Assembly: GCF_039822625.1 (NCBI RefSeq)
Contig: NZ_JBDLLG010000027.1
Span: 6,253 to 70,252, forward strand
Direction: 5' to 3'
Source: Marinimicrobium locisalis
GTDB lineage: Bacteria; Pseudomonadota; Gammaproteobacteria; Pseudomonadales; Cellvibrionaceae
DNA length: 64,000 nt
The notes beneath the pieces are model-generated. The model worked only from the letters and a program-made list of their open reading frames with translations, was not told where the DNA came from and made no database searches. Positions 51,348-59,906 of the stretch are shown in pieces; the stretch's first letter is position 1; each line of letters begins with the position of its first letter. The position numbers and the translations under genes were made by a program.

Positions 51348-53810
51348 GTGGCAAACAAGACTCAGAAGGAACAGCAACGACGACGCGCCAGCCAGGCGCG
51401 CCAGAAACTGATTGGCAGCCTGGTGCTGGCGGTGATTCTCATCAATGCCGCCCTTGGCTATTGGCTTTACGGCGAACTGGTCGTCAAGGTGGAAGAGCAG
51501 CGCCTGGAGGAAAGCACCCGTACCCAAGCCAACCGGCTCGCCCACTCGCTACAAGGTTACCTGAGCACCCAACGGCAGACCCTGCGGGAGCTGGCCGCCG
51601 CCCCCCAGACCCAGGCGGCACTGGAAGGCGACGCCGGGCTGCGAGAGGCGCGCGAAGCCCAGATCAGCTCTGAGTTCAAGGGAAGCCTGGCCGTGCGGTT
51701 GATTCCCACGGGCACCGCCGAGCTGGAACGCGAACATGTCGCGCCGCTGCGTTTTGCCGAGCTGGATTTGATTCGCCGCGCCGAGCGCCGGGAAACTCAC
51801 CATCCCGAACTGTCACGGGTGGAGCAAGCCTGGCAACTGCACCTTATTGAACCGGTACCCCCCGAGTCCGACGCCCCGGTGGTCGGTACCGTTCTGGTTA
51901 CCCTGGACGATGGCGGCTGGCGGCCGCTGCTCGACCGGGCCGACCCCGCCCTCGGGCGAATTCAATTGCGTCAGGAGATTCCCGGCAGCGGGCAACTCAC
52001 CGCTTACCATAGGGGTGAAGCCGGCGGGGGTGAGACACACACCACCGACATCGCCAACAGCTATTGGACGCTGACCTACACCGCCTCTCCCCAACGGGTG
52101 GCGCAAACCCAACAGCTCCCCACACTCTGGTTATTGATCCTTTCCGCCACCAGTATCGGCGGGCTGATTCTGGCCTGGGTCTTGGGTCACCTGATTATGC
52201 GTCAACGCGGCTATACCGGCAGCTCCGTTCCCGTCCGTCGCCGAAGCGGCAAAAAAGCCGAGGATGAGGATGCCCATAAAGGCGAGGAAATGGAGCGGAT
52301 CAACGCGCTCTACCGGGATCAGGACGTACTGGACATTGAGGTAAAAGAGGAAGACGAGGATATACTGGCCCTGGATCAGGCGCCGACCAAGCGCGCCGGC
52401 GCCGCGAGCGAGCAAGCCCCCGAGGCCGCCGGCCCGAATGTTCCCGCCGAGGTATTCCGCTCCTACGATATTCGCGGGCTCGCCGAGACGCAGATTACCC
52501 CCGAACTGGCCGAGCAAATCGGCAAGGCCCTGGGCAGCGAGGCGCTGGACCAGGGCGAAACCCACTTTCTTGTGGCCCGCGACGGCCGCACCCACAGCCC
52601 GGCGCTGGCCGAAGCCTTGCGCCAGGGCGTAACCAGCACCGGCTGCCACGTCATTGACCTGGGCACTATCCCCACCCCGCTGATGTACTTTGCCACCTTT
52701 CATTTGGAGGAAACCAACAGCGGAGTCATCGTGACCGCCAGCCACAATCCACGCGAATACAACGGTTTCAAAATGGTCATTAACGGGGTGACCCTGTCCG
52801 ATGAGACCGTACTGGATGTACGCACGCGCATAGAACGGCAGCAGTACCACCAGGGCCAGGGCGAGACCCAGAGCCGCGATATTGTGGCCGATTATATAGA
52901 GCGGATTTTCTCGGACGTGGCTCTGGTAGGGTCGGTCTCGCTGGTGGTGGACGCGGGCAACGCAGTGCCCGGCCTCGTGGCCCCAAGACTGTTCGAGGAG
53001 CTCGGCTGCGAGGTCACCCCCCTGTACTGCGAGCTGGACGGCGAGTTCCCCAACCACGACCCCGACCCGACCCAGAAAGCCAACCTTCAAGACCTGATTG
53101 CCAAGGTGCAGGAGGTTGGCGCGGACCTTGGGGCGGCGTTCGACGGCGACGGTGACCGTTTGATTGTGGTCACGCCCCAAGGGCGCATTATCTGGCCGGA
53201 CCAATTATTGATGCTGTTCGCCCGAGATATTCTCGGGCGCAACCCGGGCGCCGACGTGCTGTTCGATGTAAAATGCTCGCGTCAGCTGAACCAACTGGTC
53301 ACCAGTTACGGAGGCCGCCCGATTATGTGGAAAACCGGGCACTCCCACATGAAATCCAAAATGGTGGAGACCGGCGCGCTCATCGGCGGGGAGTACTCTG
53401 GCCATATTTTCATTAAGGACCGCTGGTACGGCTTTGACGATGGCCTCTACACCCTGGCGCGGCTACTGGAGATCATCACCTTGCGCGATCAGGCGATAGA
53501 CGATATCTTCGCCGCCTTCCCGGATATGCCCTGCACACCGGAGCTGAAAATTCCGGTGCCCGACAGTGAGAAATTTGCGCTGGTGGAGCGACTGATTGCC
53601 GAAGGCGACTTCCAAAGCGGCAAGGCCACCACCATTGACGGTTTGCGGGTGGACTTCGGCAAAGGCTGGGGCCTGGTCAGAGCGTCTAACACCTCCGCCG
53701 CGCTGACCTTGCGCTTCGAGGCGGACAGCGAGGAGGCGCTGGGCAAAATCCAACAACTGTTTAAACGCGAGCTGCTGAAGATCGACAGCGGCCTGAAGAT
53801 CGACTTTTAA
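51348..53810 (+). CDS. algC: Phosphomannomutase/phosphoglucomutase with membrane-anchored N-terminal sensor-like domain
   Basis: 820 aa, GTG start 51348. Residues about 21-45 (IGSLVLAVILINAALGYWLY) and 256-285 (LWLLILSATSIGGLILAWVL) are membrane helices flanking a ~210-residue periplasmic domain that begins with a coiled coil. An acidic linker follows (EVKEEDEDILALDQ). The catalytic PMM/PGM part is about 365-820: FRSYDIRGLAE, phospho-Ser loop VTASHNPREYNGFK (about 462), metal loop AAFDGDGDRLIVV (about 601), sugar loop GGEYSGHIF, phosphate loop RASNTSAALTLRFEA (about 781). Interconverts mannose-6-P/mannose-1-P and glucose-6-P/glucose-1-P for polysaccharide precursors. Similar extended AlgC forms occur in some pseudomonads. 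Confidence 0.93.
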   Translation: MANKTQKEQQRRRASQARQKLIGSLVLAVILINAALGYWLYGELVVKVEEQRLEESTRTQANRLAHSLQGYLSTQRQTLRELAAAPQTQAALEGDAGLREAREAQISSEFKGSLAVRLIPTGTAELEREHVAPLRFAELDLIRRAERRETHHPELSRVEQAWQLHLIEPVPPESDAPVVGTVLVTLDDGGWRPLLDRADPALGRIQLRQEIPGSGQLTAYHRGEAGGGETHTTDIANSYWTLTYTASPQRVAQTQQLPTLWLLILSATSIGGLILAWVLGHLIMRQRGYTGSSVPVRRRSGKKAEDEDAHKGEEMERINALYRDQDVLDIEVKEEDEDILALDQAPTKRAGAASEQAPEAAGPNVPAEVFRSYDIRGLAETQITPELAEQIGKALGSEALDQGETHFLVARDGRTHSPALAEALRQGVTSTGCHVIDLGTIPTPLMYFATFHLEETNSGVIVTASHNPREYNGFKMVINGVTLSDETVLDVRTRIERQQYHQGQGETQSRDIVADYIERIFSDVALVGSVSLVVDAGNAVPGLVAPRLFEELGCEVTPLYCELDGEFPNHDPDPTQKANLQDLIAKVQEVGADLGAAFDGDGDRLIVVTPQGRIIWPDQLLMLFARDILGRNPGADVLFDVKCSRQLNQLVTSYGGRPIMWKTGHSHMKSKMVETGALIGGEYSGHIFIKDRWYGFDDGLYTLARLLEIITLRDQAIDDIFAAFPDMPCTPELKIPVPDSEKFALVERLIAEGDFQSGKATTIDGLRVDFGKGWGLVRASNTSAALTLRFEADSEEALGKIQQLFKRELLKIDSGLKIDF

Positions 53811-53825
53811 CGAACGGACCCTGCT

Positions 53826-54740
53826 ATGTCACTGAACCGGACCCAGGCCATGAACGTGGCTCAGGTGTTGACCGAGGCACTGCCTTACATCCAGCGCTTT
53901 ACCGGCAAAACCATCGTCATTAAATTTGGCGGCAACGCCATGGTGGATGAGGAGCTGCAAAACAGCTTCGCCCGCGATATCGTGCTGATGAAGCTGGTGG
54001 GCATGAACCCGATCGTGGTTCACGGCGGCGGCCCGCAAATTGGCGACCTGCTCAAGCAGTTAAACATTCAGTCAGAGTTTGTGGACGGTATGCGGGTGAC
54101 CGACAGCAAAACCATGGATGTGGTGGAAATGGTCCTGGGCGGCACGGTCAACAAGCAGATTGTTAGCCTGATTAATCACAACGGCGGCCACGCCATCGGC
54201 ATTACCGGTAAAGACGGCCAACTAATCCGCGCCCGCAAGCTCTCGGCCAAGCGCCAGAGCCCGGAAATGAAAGCCCCGGAAATTATCGACATCGGGCATG
54301 TGGGCGAGGTGGCCAGCATTAATACCTCGGTCATTAATATGTTGCTCGGCAGTGATTTTATTCCGGTCATTGCCCCCATTGGGGTGGGCGACGATGGAGC
54401 CTCCTACAACATCAATGCCGACTTGGTGGCCGGTAAAATTGCCGAAGTACTACAGGCGGAAAAGCTGATGCTGCTGACCAACGTCGCCGGCCTTCAGGAC
54501 AAACAGGGGGAAGTGCTCACTGGCCTGACCACGAAACAGGTGGATGAGCTTATTGCCGATGGCACCATCTACGGGGGCATGCTGCCCAAAATTGCCTGCG
54601 CGCTGGACGCGGTGAAGGGCGGCGTTAACAGCGCCCACATCGTCGACGGCAGGGTGGCCCATGCGGTGCTGCTGGAAATCTTTACCGACGCCGGCGTCGG
54701 TACGCTGATTACCAATAAAGATTACCCACAAGGCCTCTGA
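53826..54740 (+). CDS. argB: Acetylglutamate kinase
   Basis: 304 aa. Second step of arginine synthesis: phosphorylates N-acetylglutamate. Amino-acid-kinase fold with KTIVIKFGGNAMVDEELQ, PIVVHGGGPQIGDLLKQL, GHAIGITGKDGQLI, PVIAPIGVGDDGASYNINAD and MLLTNVAGLQDKQGEVL. The N-terminal helix (NRTQAMNVAQVLTEALPYI) is of the kind seen in arginine-inhibited hexameric enzymes, so feedback inhibition by arginine is likely. Starts 15 bp after algC; co-transcribed. Confidence 0.97.
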   Translation: MSLNRTQAMNVAQVLTEALPYIQRFTGKTIVIKFGGNAMVDEELQNSFARDIVLMKLVGMNPIVVHGGGPQIGDLLKQLNIQSEFVDGMRVTDSKTMDVVEMVLGGTVNKQIVSLINHNGGHAIGITGKDGQLIRARKLSAKRQSPEMKAPEIIDIGHVGEVASINTSVINMLLGSDFIPVIAPIGVGDDGASYNINADLVAGKIAEVLQAEKLMLLTNVAGLQDKQGEVLTGLTTKQVDELIADGTIYGGMLPKIACALDAVKGGVNSAHIVDGRVAHAVLLEIFTDAGVGTLITNKDYPQGL

Positions 54741-54939
54741 GCGAACGGGCCAAGGCTTTTTTGAAGGTTCAGCCTCGCGAAGGCTCCCTAAAAAGCGCCT
54801 TGACGAGCCTCCGTAAACCTTAGAAAGTCGTCAGAATAATTGAAGAGAAAGGGCGATGGGGCTAGGATTACCCCACCACCCTTATCACCCGACGGCCCCG
54901 TGCCGACGGATTCACTCCCCAAACCATGTATGGACCGCC

Positions 54940-55554
54940 ATGAGCAAGCCCAGTAACAAAGCCTCCCGCCGTCAACAGATTCTGGAATCCCTGGCCCACA
55001 TGTTGGAGGCCAGCCCCGGCGCCCGGATTACCACAGCGGCTCTGGCACGGGAAGTGGGCGTCTCCGAAGCGGCGCTTTACCGCCACTTTCCCAGCAAGTC
55101 AAAAATGTTTGAGGGTCTGATCGAGTTTATCGAGGACACCATCTTCACTCGCATCTCGTTGATCATTTCGGAGGAGCCGGCGGCGCTGCGCCGCTGTGAG
55201 AAAATTCTGCTGCTGCTTCTGACCTTCACCGAGCGCAACCCGGGCATTACCCGGTTGCTCACCGGCGACGCCCTGACCGGTGAGACCGAACGCCTGCGTC
55301 AGCGAGTGGCCCAATTATTTGAACGGGTGGAAACCCAGTTGAAGCAAATATTGCGGGAAGCCGAGTTACGGGAAGGGCTGCGGCCCAATTTGCCGCTCTC
55401 AGCGGCGGCCAACCTGTTGATGGCGGCAGCGGATGGGCGAATCACCCAGTTCGTGCGCAGCCAATTTCGCCGCCCGCCCACCGAACACTGGGCCGAACAA
55501 TGGCCGGTTCTGGTCAGCGGACTGATGCGCGAACAACAGCTGCACACCGTCTAA
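54940..55554 (+). CDS. slmA: Nucleoid occlusion factor SlmA (TetR family)
   Basis: 204 aa from ATG 54940 (MSKPSNKASRRQQILESLAH); a 28-codon 5' extension lacks a ribosome-binding site. TetR helix-turn-helix (RITTAALAREVGVSEAALYR, HFPSKSKMFEGLIEFIEDT) typical of SlmA/Ttk, and the C-terminal FtsZ-interacting domain (RILLLLLTFTERNPGITRLL-like, GDALTGETERLRQRVAQLFE). Blocks FtsZ ring assembly over the nucleoid. It stands between argB and pyrE as in many gammaproteobacteria. Confidence 0.93.
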   Translation: MSKPSNKASRRQQILESLAHMLEASPGARITTAALAREVGVSEAALYRHFPSKSKMFEGLIEFIEDTIFTRISLIISEEPAALRRCEKILLLLLTFTERNPGITRLLTGDALTGETERLRQRVAQLFERVETQLKQILREAELREGLRPNLPLSAAANLLMAAADGRITQFVRSQFRRPPTEHWAEQWPVLVSGLMREQQLHTV

Positions 55555-55569
55555 GGGGCGCACCGCCCC

Positions 55570-56208
55570 TCAGCGGTCTCCGGCCGCCGAGGCCGGGCGC
55601 TGCTCCGCCGCCTGAATGTCCTTGAAGCGTTCGATGTCCTGGTCGTACTTTGCCTCGACCTGCTCGTATTCCTCCTGGCGGCTGGCGATCTGCGCTTTGA
55701 CCTCTTCCGCCTCGGTTTTCAGGGTTTTCAGGTTTTCAAGAACGCTGTCCGAAACCGACTGACCACTGCGCTCCATGCGCGCCGCTCGGGCTTCCAAATC
55801 CCGGACCTGCGCTCGAATATTGCTCAAGTTGCCTTCCAGGATGCTGATATTGCTCTGCAGTTCCGCCAGGCTGCGACGCTTGGCATCGCGAATGTCCTTC
55901 GTCGTACTATAGCGGCGCTTCAGCTCCGTGTTGTACGCTTCGCGCTCACGGCGCAGGCGTTCGGCCCGCGCTTGCGCCTCTACTTCCTCTTTGGAGGGCG
56001 CGGGCGGCACCGTTTCCAGCACCTCGCCGTACATGGAAACAATTTCGTAGCCCTTGGGCACATACTTCGGCGGAATACGATCTTCCACCACCTTGACCCC
56101 TTCGTCATTGACATAGCGGTAGTAGACCCTCTCGGGAGCCTCGGCATACGCCGCCACCGCCCACGTCAGGCCGGCGATTAACGCGCACCATCGAACCATG
56201 CTAGTCAT
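55570..56208 (-). CDS. Periplasmic DUF4124 coiled-coil protein
   Basis: 212 aa. Signal peptide (CALIAGLTWAVAAYAEA). A DUF4124 domain at about 25-70 (VYYRYVNDEGVKVVEDRIPP, KYVPKGYEIVSMYGEVLE) is followed by a long charged coiled coil, about 75-200 (EVEAQARAERLRREREAYN, NISILEGNLSNIRAQVRDLE). Convergent with slmA (15-bp gap) and upstream of pyrE on the same strand. No enzymatic motif. Function unknown; probably an envelope protein. Confidence 0.85.
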   Translation of the reverse strand: MTSMVRWCALIAGLTWAVAAYAEAPERVYYRYVNDEGVKVVEDRIPPKYVPKGYEIVSMYGEVLETVPPAPSKEEVEAQARAERLRREREAYNTELKRRYSTTKDIRDAKRRSLAELQSNISILEGNLSNIRAQVRDLEARAARMERSGQSVSDSVLENLKTLKTEAEEVKAQIASRQEEYEQVEAKYDQDIERFKDIQAAEQRPASAAGDR

Positions 56209-56302
56209 AGGGACCTCGCTGCCTTCTATTTAGTCGCTTTTTGCGCTCAACCTTTCACCGAGCCACTCTCCCTTTACGTTTCATTGACTGTCCATGGTTA
56301 CA

Positions 56303-56941
56303 CTATACGCCATACTCGGCGCGGTATGCTTCAATCTGAGTCACAATCTCCGCGCGAGCCGGGTCGCCTTTCAGGTAGGCTGTGACGTTATCGAGATCGA
56401 CAATGCTAATGACGGGAATGCCGGTGTCCTCCACCTCCTGGATGGCCGAGCGCTCGCCCTTGCCCCGCTCCTGGCGGTTTAGGCCAATCAGTACCCCGGC
56501 CGGCTCGGCACCGACCGAGCGGATCAGCTCCACCGACTCACCCACCGCCGTGCCCGCGGTAATCACATCGTCCACAATTAGCACTTTGCCCTTCAGCGGG
56601 GCCCCCACCAGGCTGCCGCCTTCGCCGTGATCCTTGGCCTCCTTGCGATTAAACGCATAGGGCAGGTCCGTTCCGTGTTGGTCCGCCAGCGCCACGGCGG
56701 TGGTGGTCGCCAGCGGGATGCCTTTGTAGGCCGGCCCAAAGAGCACATCCACCGTTAGCCCAGAGGCCACCAGTGCCGCCGCGTAGCACCGCCCCAGCCG
56801 GGCCAGGGCCCGGCCGGTCTGAAATTTGCCCGCGTTGAAAAAATAGGGGCTGACCCGCCCGGACTTGAGGGTAAATTCACCGAAACCCAGGGCTTGATGC
56901 TCAATCGCCAACTCAATAAAGTCGCGCTGGTAGTTCTCCAT
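56303..56941 (-). CDS. pyrE: Orotate phosphoribosyltransferase
   Basis: 212 aa from ATG 56941 (MENYQRDFIELAIEHQALGF), five codons inside the longest frame and the normal PyrE start. Transfers ribose-5-phosphate from PRPP to orotate in UMP synthesis. FTLKSGRVSPYFFNAGKF, VLFGPAYKGIPLATTTAVAL, the flexible loop YAFNRKEAKDHGEGG, and the PRPP loop VLIVDDVITAGTAVGES are all intact. Divergent from crc. Confidence 0.97.
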   Translation of the reverse strand: MENYQRDFIELAIEHQALGFGEFTLKSGRVSPYFFNAGKFQTGRALARLGRCYAAALVASGLTVDVLFGPAYKGIPLATTTAVALADQHGTDLPYAFNRKEAKDHGEGGSLVGAPLKGKVLIVDDVITAGTAVGESVELIRSVGAEPAGVLIGLNRQERGKGERSAIQEVEDTGIPVISIVDLDNVTAYLKGDPARAEIVTQIEAYRAEYGV

Positions 56942-57197
56942 GCAAAACTCTCGCAAATACGCTAAATTGAAAAGGAAGCCGGCTAAACCGGCTGGTGCTC
57001 ACCATCAAAGGCCCGTCACCGATAGGGTACAATTATAACGCCCGAGCATCCGCCTGCACGGCCCAGTCGTCCCGTGGTCCCGACCGAGCGCACCGAAAAT
57101 GCCTCCAACGCGCTGAATTTGGGGGTTTTTACGCCTCTAATTAACACAAAGATAACGAGCTCGGGTATCATACACAGTCCGTAAACAAGGGGCTAAT

Positions 57198-57971
57198 ATG
57201 AGAGTTATCAGTCTTAGCGTCGATGGTATATTTCAGGCGGCTCAGCGAGGTTTGTTCGACTGGCTGGACAGCCAGGACGCAGACGTCATCTGTCTGCAAG
57301 ATCTGCGCGCGCTGGAATATGAAGTAGAGGACCAGGAGGTTTTCCAACTGGAGGGCTACTTCGCCTACTATTTCGACTCCGGGACACCCCACTACAACGG
57401 GGTGGCAATCTACACCCGCAAGCAACCCAAGGCATTGATTTTCGGTTTGGGCTTTTCTTCCGGGGTGGACATGGAAGGCCGCTACCTGCAAATTGATTAC
57501 GAGCAGTTGAGCATCGGTTCAATGCTCGCCCCCAGCGCGACCTCTGAAATGGAGTCCCAGGAGGTGAAGATCAAATTCTTCGACGACCTCCAGGGCCATC
57601 TGGACAAGATCACCCGCAAGCGCCGTGAGTTTATCTTCTGTGGCAACTGGGCGATGGCCCACACCCCGCGCGATGTGACCAACCCGGAAAAGAACGAGCA
57701 CGAGTCCGGTTTTCTGCCCCACGAGCGGCAGTGGCTAAGCCAGGTGTTTAATCAGATTGGTTACGTGGATGCGTTTCGCAAGGCCAACAAGGACCCGGAC
57801 GAATACAGCTGGTGGCCCAGCGGCACCATTAATGAAGGCGAGGGCTGGCGCACGGACATGCAAATTGTCTCAGCGCCCATCGGCCACCGTGTGGAGCACG
57901 CGGCCATCTACAAAATTCAGCAGTTCTCTACCCACCTGCCGGTCATAGTCGACTACGATATCGAACTTTGA
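57198..57971 (+). CDS. crc: Catabolite repression control protein Crc
   Basis: 257 aa, ATG 57198 with AAGGGG upstream. Exonuclease-endonuclease-phosphatase (EEP) fold: VISLSVDGIFQAAQRGLFDW, DVICLQDLRALEYEVED, HYNGVAIYTRKQPKALIFGL, FIFCGNWAMAH, FLPHERQWLSQVFNQIGYVD, YSWWPSG and HLPVIVDYDIEL. The catalytic GDxN of true EEP nucleases reads GNWA here, as expected for Crc, which has no nuclease activity and works with Hfq to block translation of catabolic mRNAs. Position next to pyrE and rph matches Pseudomonas. Confidence 0.9.
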   Translation: MRVISLSVDGIFQAAQRGLFDWLDSQDADVICLQDLRALEYEVEDQEVFQLEGYFAYYFDSGTPHYNGVAIYTRKQPKALIFGLGFSSGVDMEGRYLQIDYEQLSIGSMLAPSATSEMESQEVKIKFFDDLQGHLDKITRKRREFIFCGNWAMAHTPRDVTNPEKNEHESGFLPHERQWLSQVFNQIGYVDAFRKANKDPDEYSWWPSGTINEGEGWRTDMQIVSAPIGHRVEHAAIYKIQQFSTHLPVIVDYDIEL

Positions 57972-57998
57972 TGCGTTCGGTTTCTGGGTGGGGTTACG

Positions 57999-58077
57999 GC
58001 GGATGCGCCTTCGGCTTATCCGCCCTACACAACCTGCTGCGTTATCCGTAGGGCGGATAAGCCCAAAGCGCATCCGC
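57999..58077. repeat. REP-like palindrome (GTAGGGCGGATAAGC type)
   Basis: Left arm 57999-58028 and right arm 58048-58077, 30 bp each with only a few mismatches (core GCGGATGCGC and CTTATCCGCCCTAC). It lies between the convergent crc and rph genes. This sequence type is a widespread dispersed repeat in proteobacteria. Confidence 0.8.
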
Positions 58078-58139
58078 CGCAAAGCAACAACACAACGCAA
58101 ACCACCCACGTGGAGCCGCCATGTTGGCCAGTTCTAGGC

Positions 58140-58874
58140 TTACTCCGCCAACGCCTTCTGCTGCAACTGCGTCAACTCCCCTATCCCTTTCTTCGCCAAC
58201 GCCAGCATGGAAGCAAACTCGGACTCAGAGAAAGGCTCCGCTTCGGCGGTGCCCTGAATCTCAACAATACCGCCATCATCGCCCATAACGATATTCATAT
58301 CGGTATCCGCACTGGAGTCTTCCGGGTAATCCAGATCCAGCACCGGCACGCCCTGATAAATGCCGACGGAAACCGAGGCAATCGCCCGTTTAATGGGGCT
58401 CGTCGTCACCAACCCTTTCTCCTGCAAGAAGCTCACCGCATCGGCCAGCGCCACCCAGGCACCTGTGATCGACGCCGTGCGGGTGCCGCCGTCGGCTTGG
58501 ATCACGTCGCAGTCGAGTTGGATGGTGTTCTCGCCCAGGGCTTCCAAGTCCACCGCCGCGCGCAGGGAGCGGCCAATCAACCGCTGAATCTCCACCGTGC
58601 GACCACCCTGCTTACCGCGAGCCGCCTCTCGACCCATGCGGGTACCGGTGGAGCGGGGCAGCATGCCGTATTCCGCGGTCAGCCAGCCCTGGCCCTGCCC
58701 GCGCAGGAAGGGCGGCACACCCTCGATGACACTGGCGGTACAAATCACCTTGGTGTCTCCAAACTCTACCAACACCGAGCCTTCGGCGTGCTTGGTAAAT
58801 TGGCGGGTCAGGCGAACGTCGCGCAATTGATCGGGCTGACGGCCGCTGGGGCGCTGCATCTGGCTATCGGACAT
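58140..58874 (-). CDS. rph: Ribonuclease PH
   Basis: 244 aa. Phosphorolytic 3'-5' exonuclease that trims tRNA 3' ends. RPSGRQPDQLRDVRLTRQFT start, GSVLVEFGDTKVICTASV, GQGQGWLTAEYGMLPRSTGT, RGKQGGRTVEIQRLIGRSLR, IQLDCDVIQADGGTRTASIT and the Asp-rich YPEDSSADTDMNIVMGDDG are intact; no C-terminal frameshift of the E. coli K-12 kind. Divergent from yicC, as in many gammaproteobacteria. Confidence 0.96.
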   Translation of the reverse strand: MSDSQMQRPSGRQPDQLRDVRLTRQFTKHAEGSVLVEFGDTKVICTASVIEGVPPFLRGQGQGWLTAEYGMLPRSTGTRMGREAARGKQGGRTVEIQRLIGRSLRAAVDLEALGENTIQLDCDVIQADGGTRTASITGAWVALADAVSFLQEKGLVTTSPIKRAIASVSVGIYQGVPVLDLDYPEDSSADTDMNIVMGDDGGIVEIQGTAEAEPFSESEFASMLALAKKGIGELTQLQQKALAE

Positions 58875-59011
58875 AGTGAGTTCCCTTATACTGAGAGTGC
58901 TGAAAAGAATGCGGTGGGGGCTGTGGTAAGATCGCCCTTTGATGGAGGCGAAGCCTACCAGCTATCGCTCCGTATGGTAACCGCTCACCCTAAGAACAAA
59001 GAGGATCTTCC

Positions 59012-59872
59012 ATGCCACGTAGTATGACCGGTTTCGCCCGCAACGCGCAGCAATACGACTGGGGCACCCTGACCTGGGAGATTCGCAGCGTCAACCACCG
59101 CTACCTGGAGCCGGCCTTCCGCCTGCCAGAAGATTTGCGCGAGATCGAACCCAAGCTGCGCGAACGCATTCGCAAGGCTTTGTTCCGTGGCAAGCTGGAA
59201 ATGAGCCTAACCCTACAAAAGGAAGAGACCACCGACCAGGGCCTGGACCTCAACCGCGTGCGCCAGTTGGCCGACGCCGCCCAGAAAATCGGCAACGAAC
59301 TGCACGATACCGCGCCCGTTAACCCGCTCGAAGTGCTGCGCTGGCCGGGTGTCATGCAGCAGTCCGAACTGGACCGGGACGTGCTGATCGACGCTGCCCT
59401 CACTCAGTTCGATGTGGCCCTGAAGCAACTGATTGAACACCGCGAGCGCGAAGGCAAGGAGCTGGCTCAATTTATTCAGCAGCGGCTGGACGGCATTAGC
59501 GAGCAGGTCACCCACCTGCGTGCACGCCTACCGGAGATTCTCGCCGCCCAACGCGAGAAGCTGCAAACCAAAATCGAAGCCCTGCAAGTGGAGCTGGACC
59601 CCGAGCGCCTGGAGCAGGAAATCGCGCTACTGGCCCAGAAGGCCGACGTGGACGAGGAACTGGACCGGCTCGACACTCACGTCACCGAAGTGAAGCACAC
59701 CCTCACCCAGAAAAACTCCCTCGGCCGCCGCCTCGACTTCCTGATGCAGGAACTCAACCGCGAAGCCAACACCCTGTCATCCAAGGCCGTTGTCGCGGAG
59801 ACCACCCAGTCCGCCGTGGAGCTAAAGGTTTTGATTGAGCAGATGCGGGAGCAGGTGCAGAATATTGAGTAG
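59012..59872 (+). CDS. yicC: YicC family endoribonuclease
   Basis: 286 aa, ATG 59012 with AGAGGA. N-terminal YicC domain (MPRSMTGFARNAQQYDWGTL, TWEIRSVNHRYLEPAFRLPE) and C-terminal DUF1732 domain (EELDRLDTHVTEVKHTL, GRRLDFLMQELNREANTLSS). Cleaves structured small RNA/mRNA in E. coli; conserved next to rph. Ends inside a hairpin (59867-59888). Confidence 0.94.
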   Translation: MPRSMTGFARNAQQYDWGTLTWEIRSVNHRYLEPAFRLPEDLREIEPKLRERIRKALFRGKLEMSLTLQKEETTDQGLDLNRVRQLADAAQKIGNELHDTAPVNPLEVLRWPGVMQQSELDRDVLIDAALTQFDVALKQLIEHREREGKELAQFIQQRLDGISEQVTHLRARLPEILAAQREKLQTKIEALQVELDPERLEQEIALLAQKADVDEELDRLDTHVTEVKHTLTQKNSLGRRLDFLMQELNREANTLSSKAVVAETTQSAVELKVLIEQMREQVQNIE

Positions 59873-59888
59873 CCCGAGAGGGCTACTC
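59867..59888 (+). terminator. Hairpin at the end of yicC
   Basis: GAGTAGCCC-GAGA-GGGCTACTC, a perfect 9-bp stem that includes the yicC stop codon; no T tract follows on either strand. Lies between convergent genes. Confidence 0.5.
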
Positions 59889-59906
59889 AGGTCAGAGGGT
59901 GAGCGG

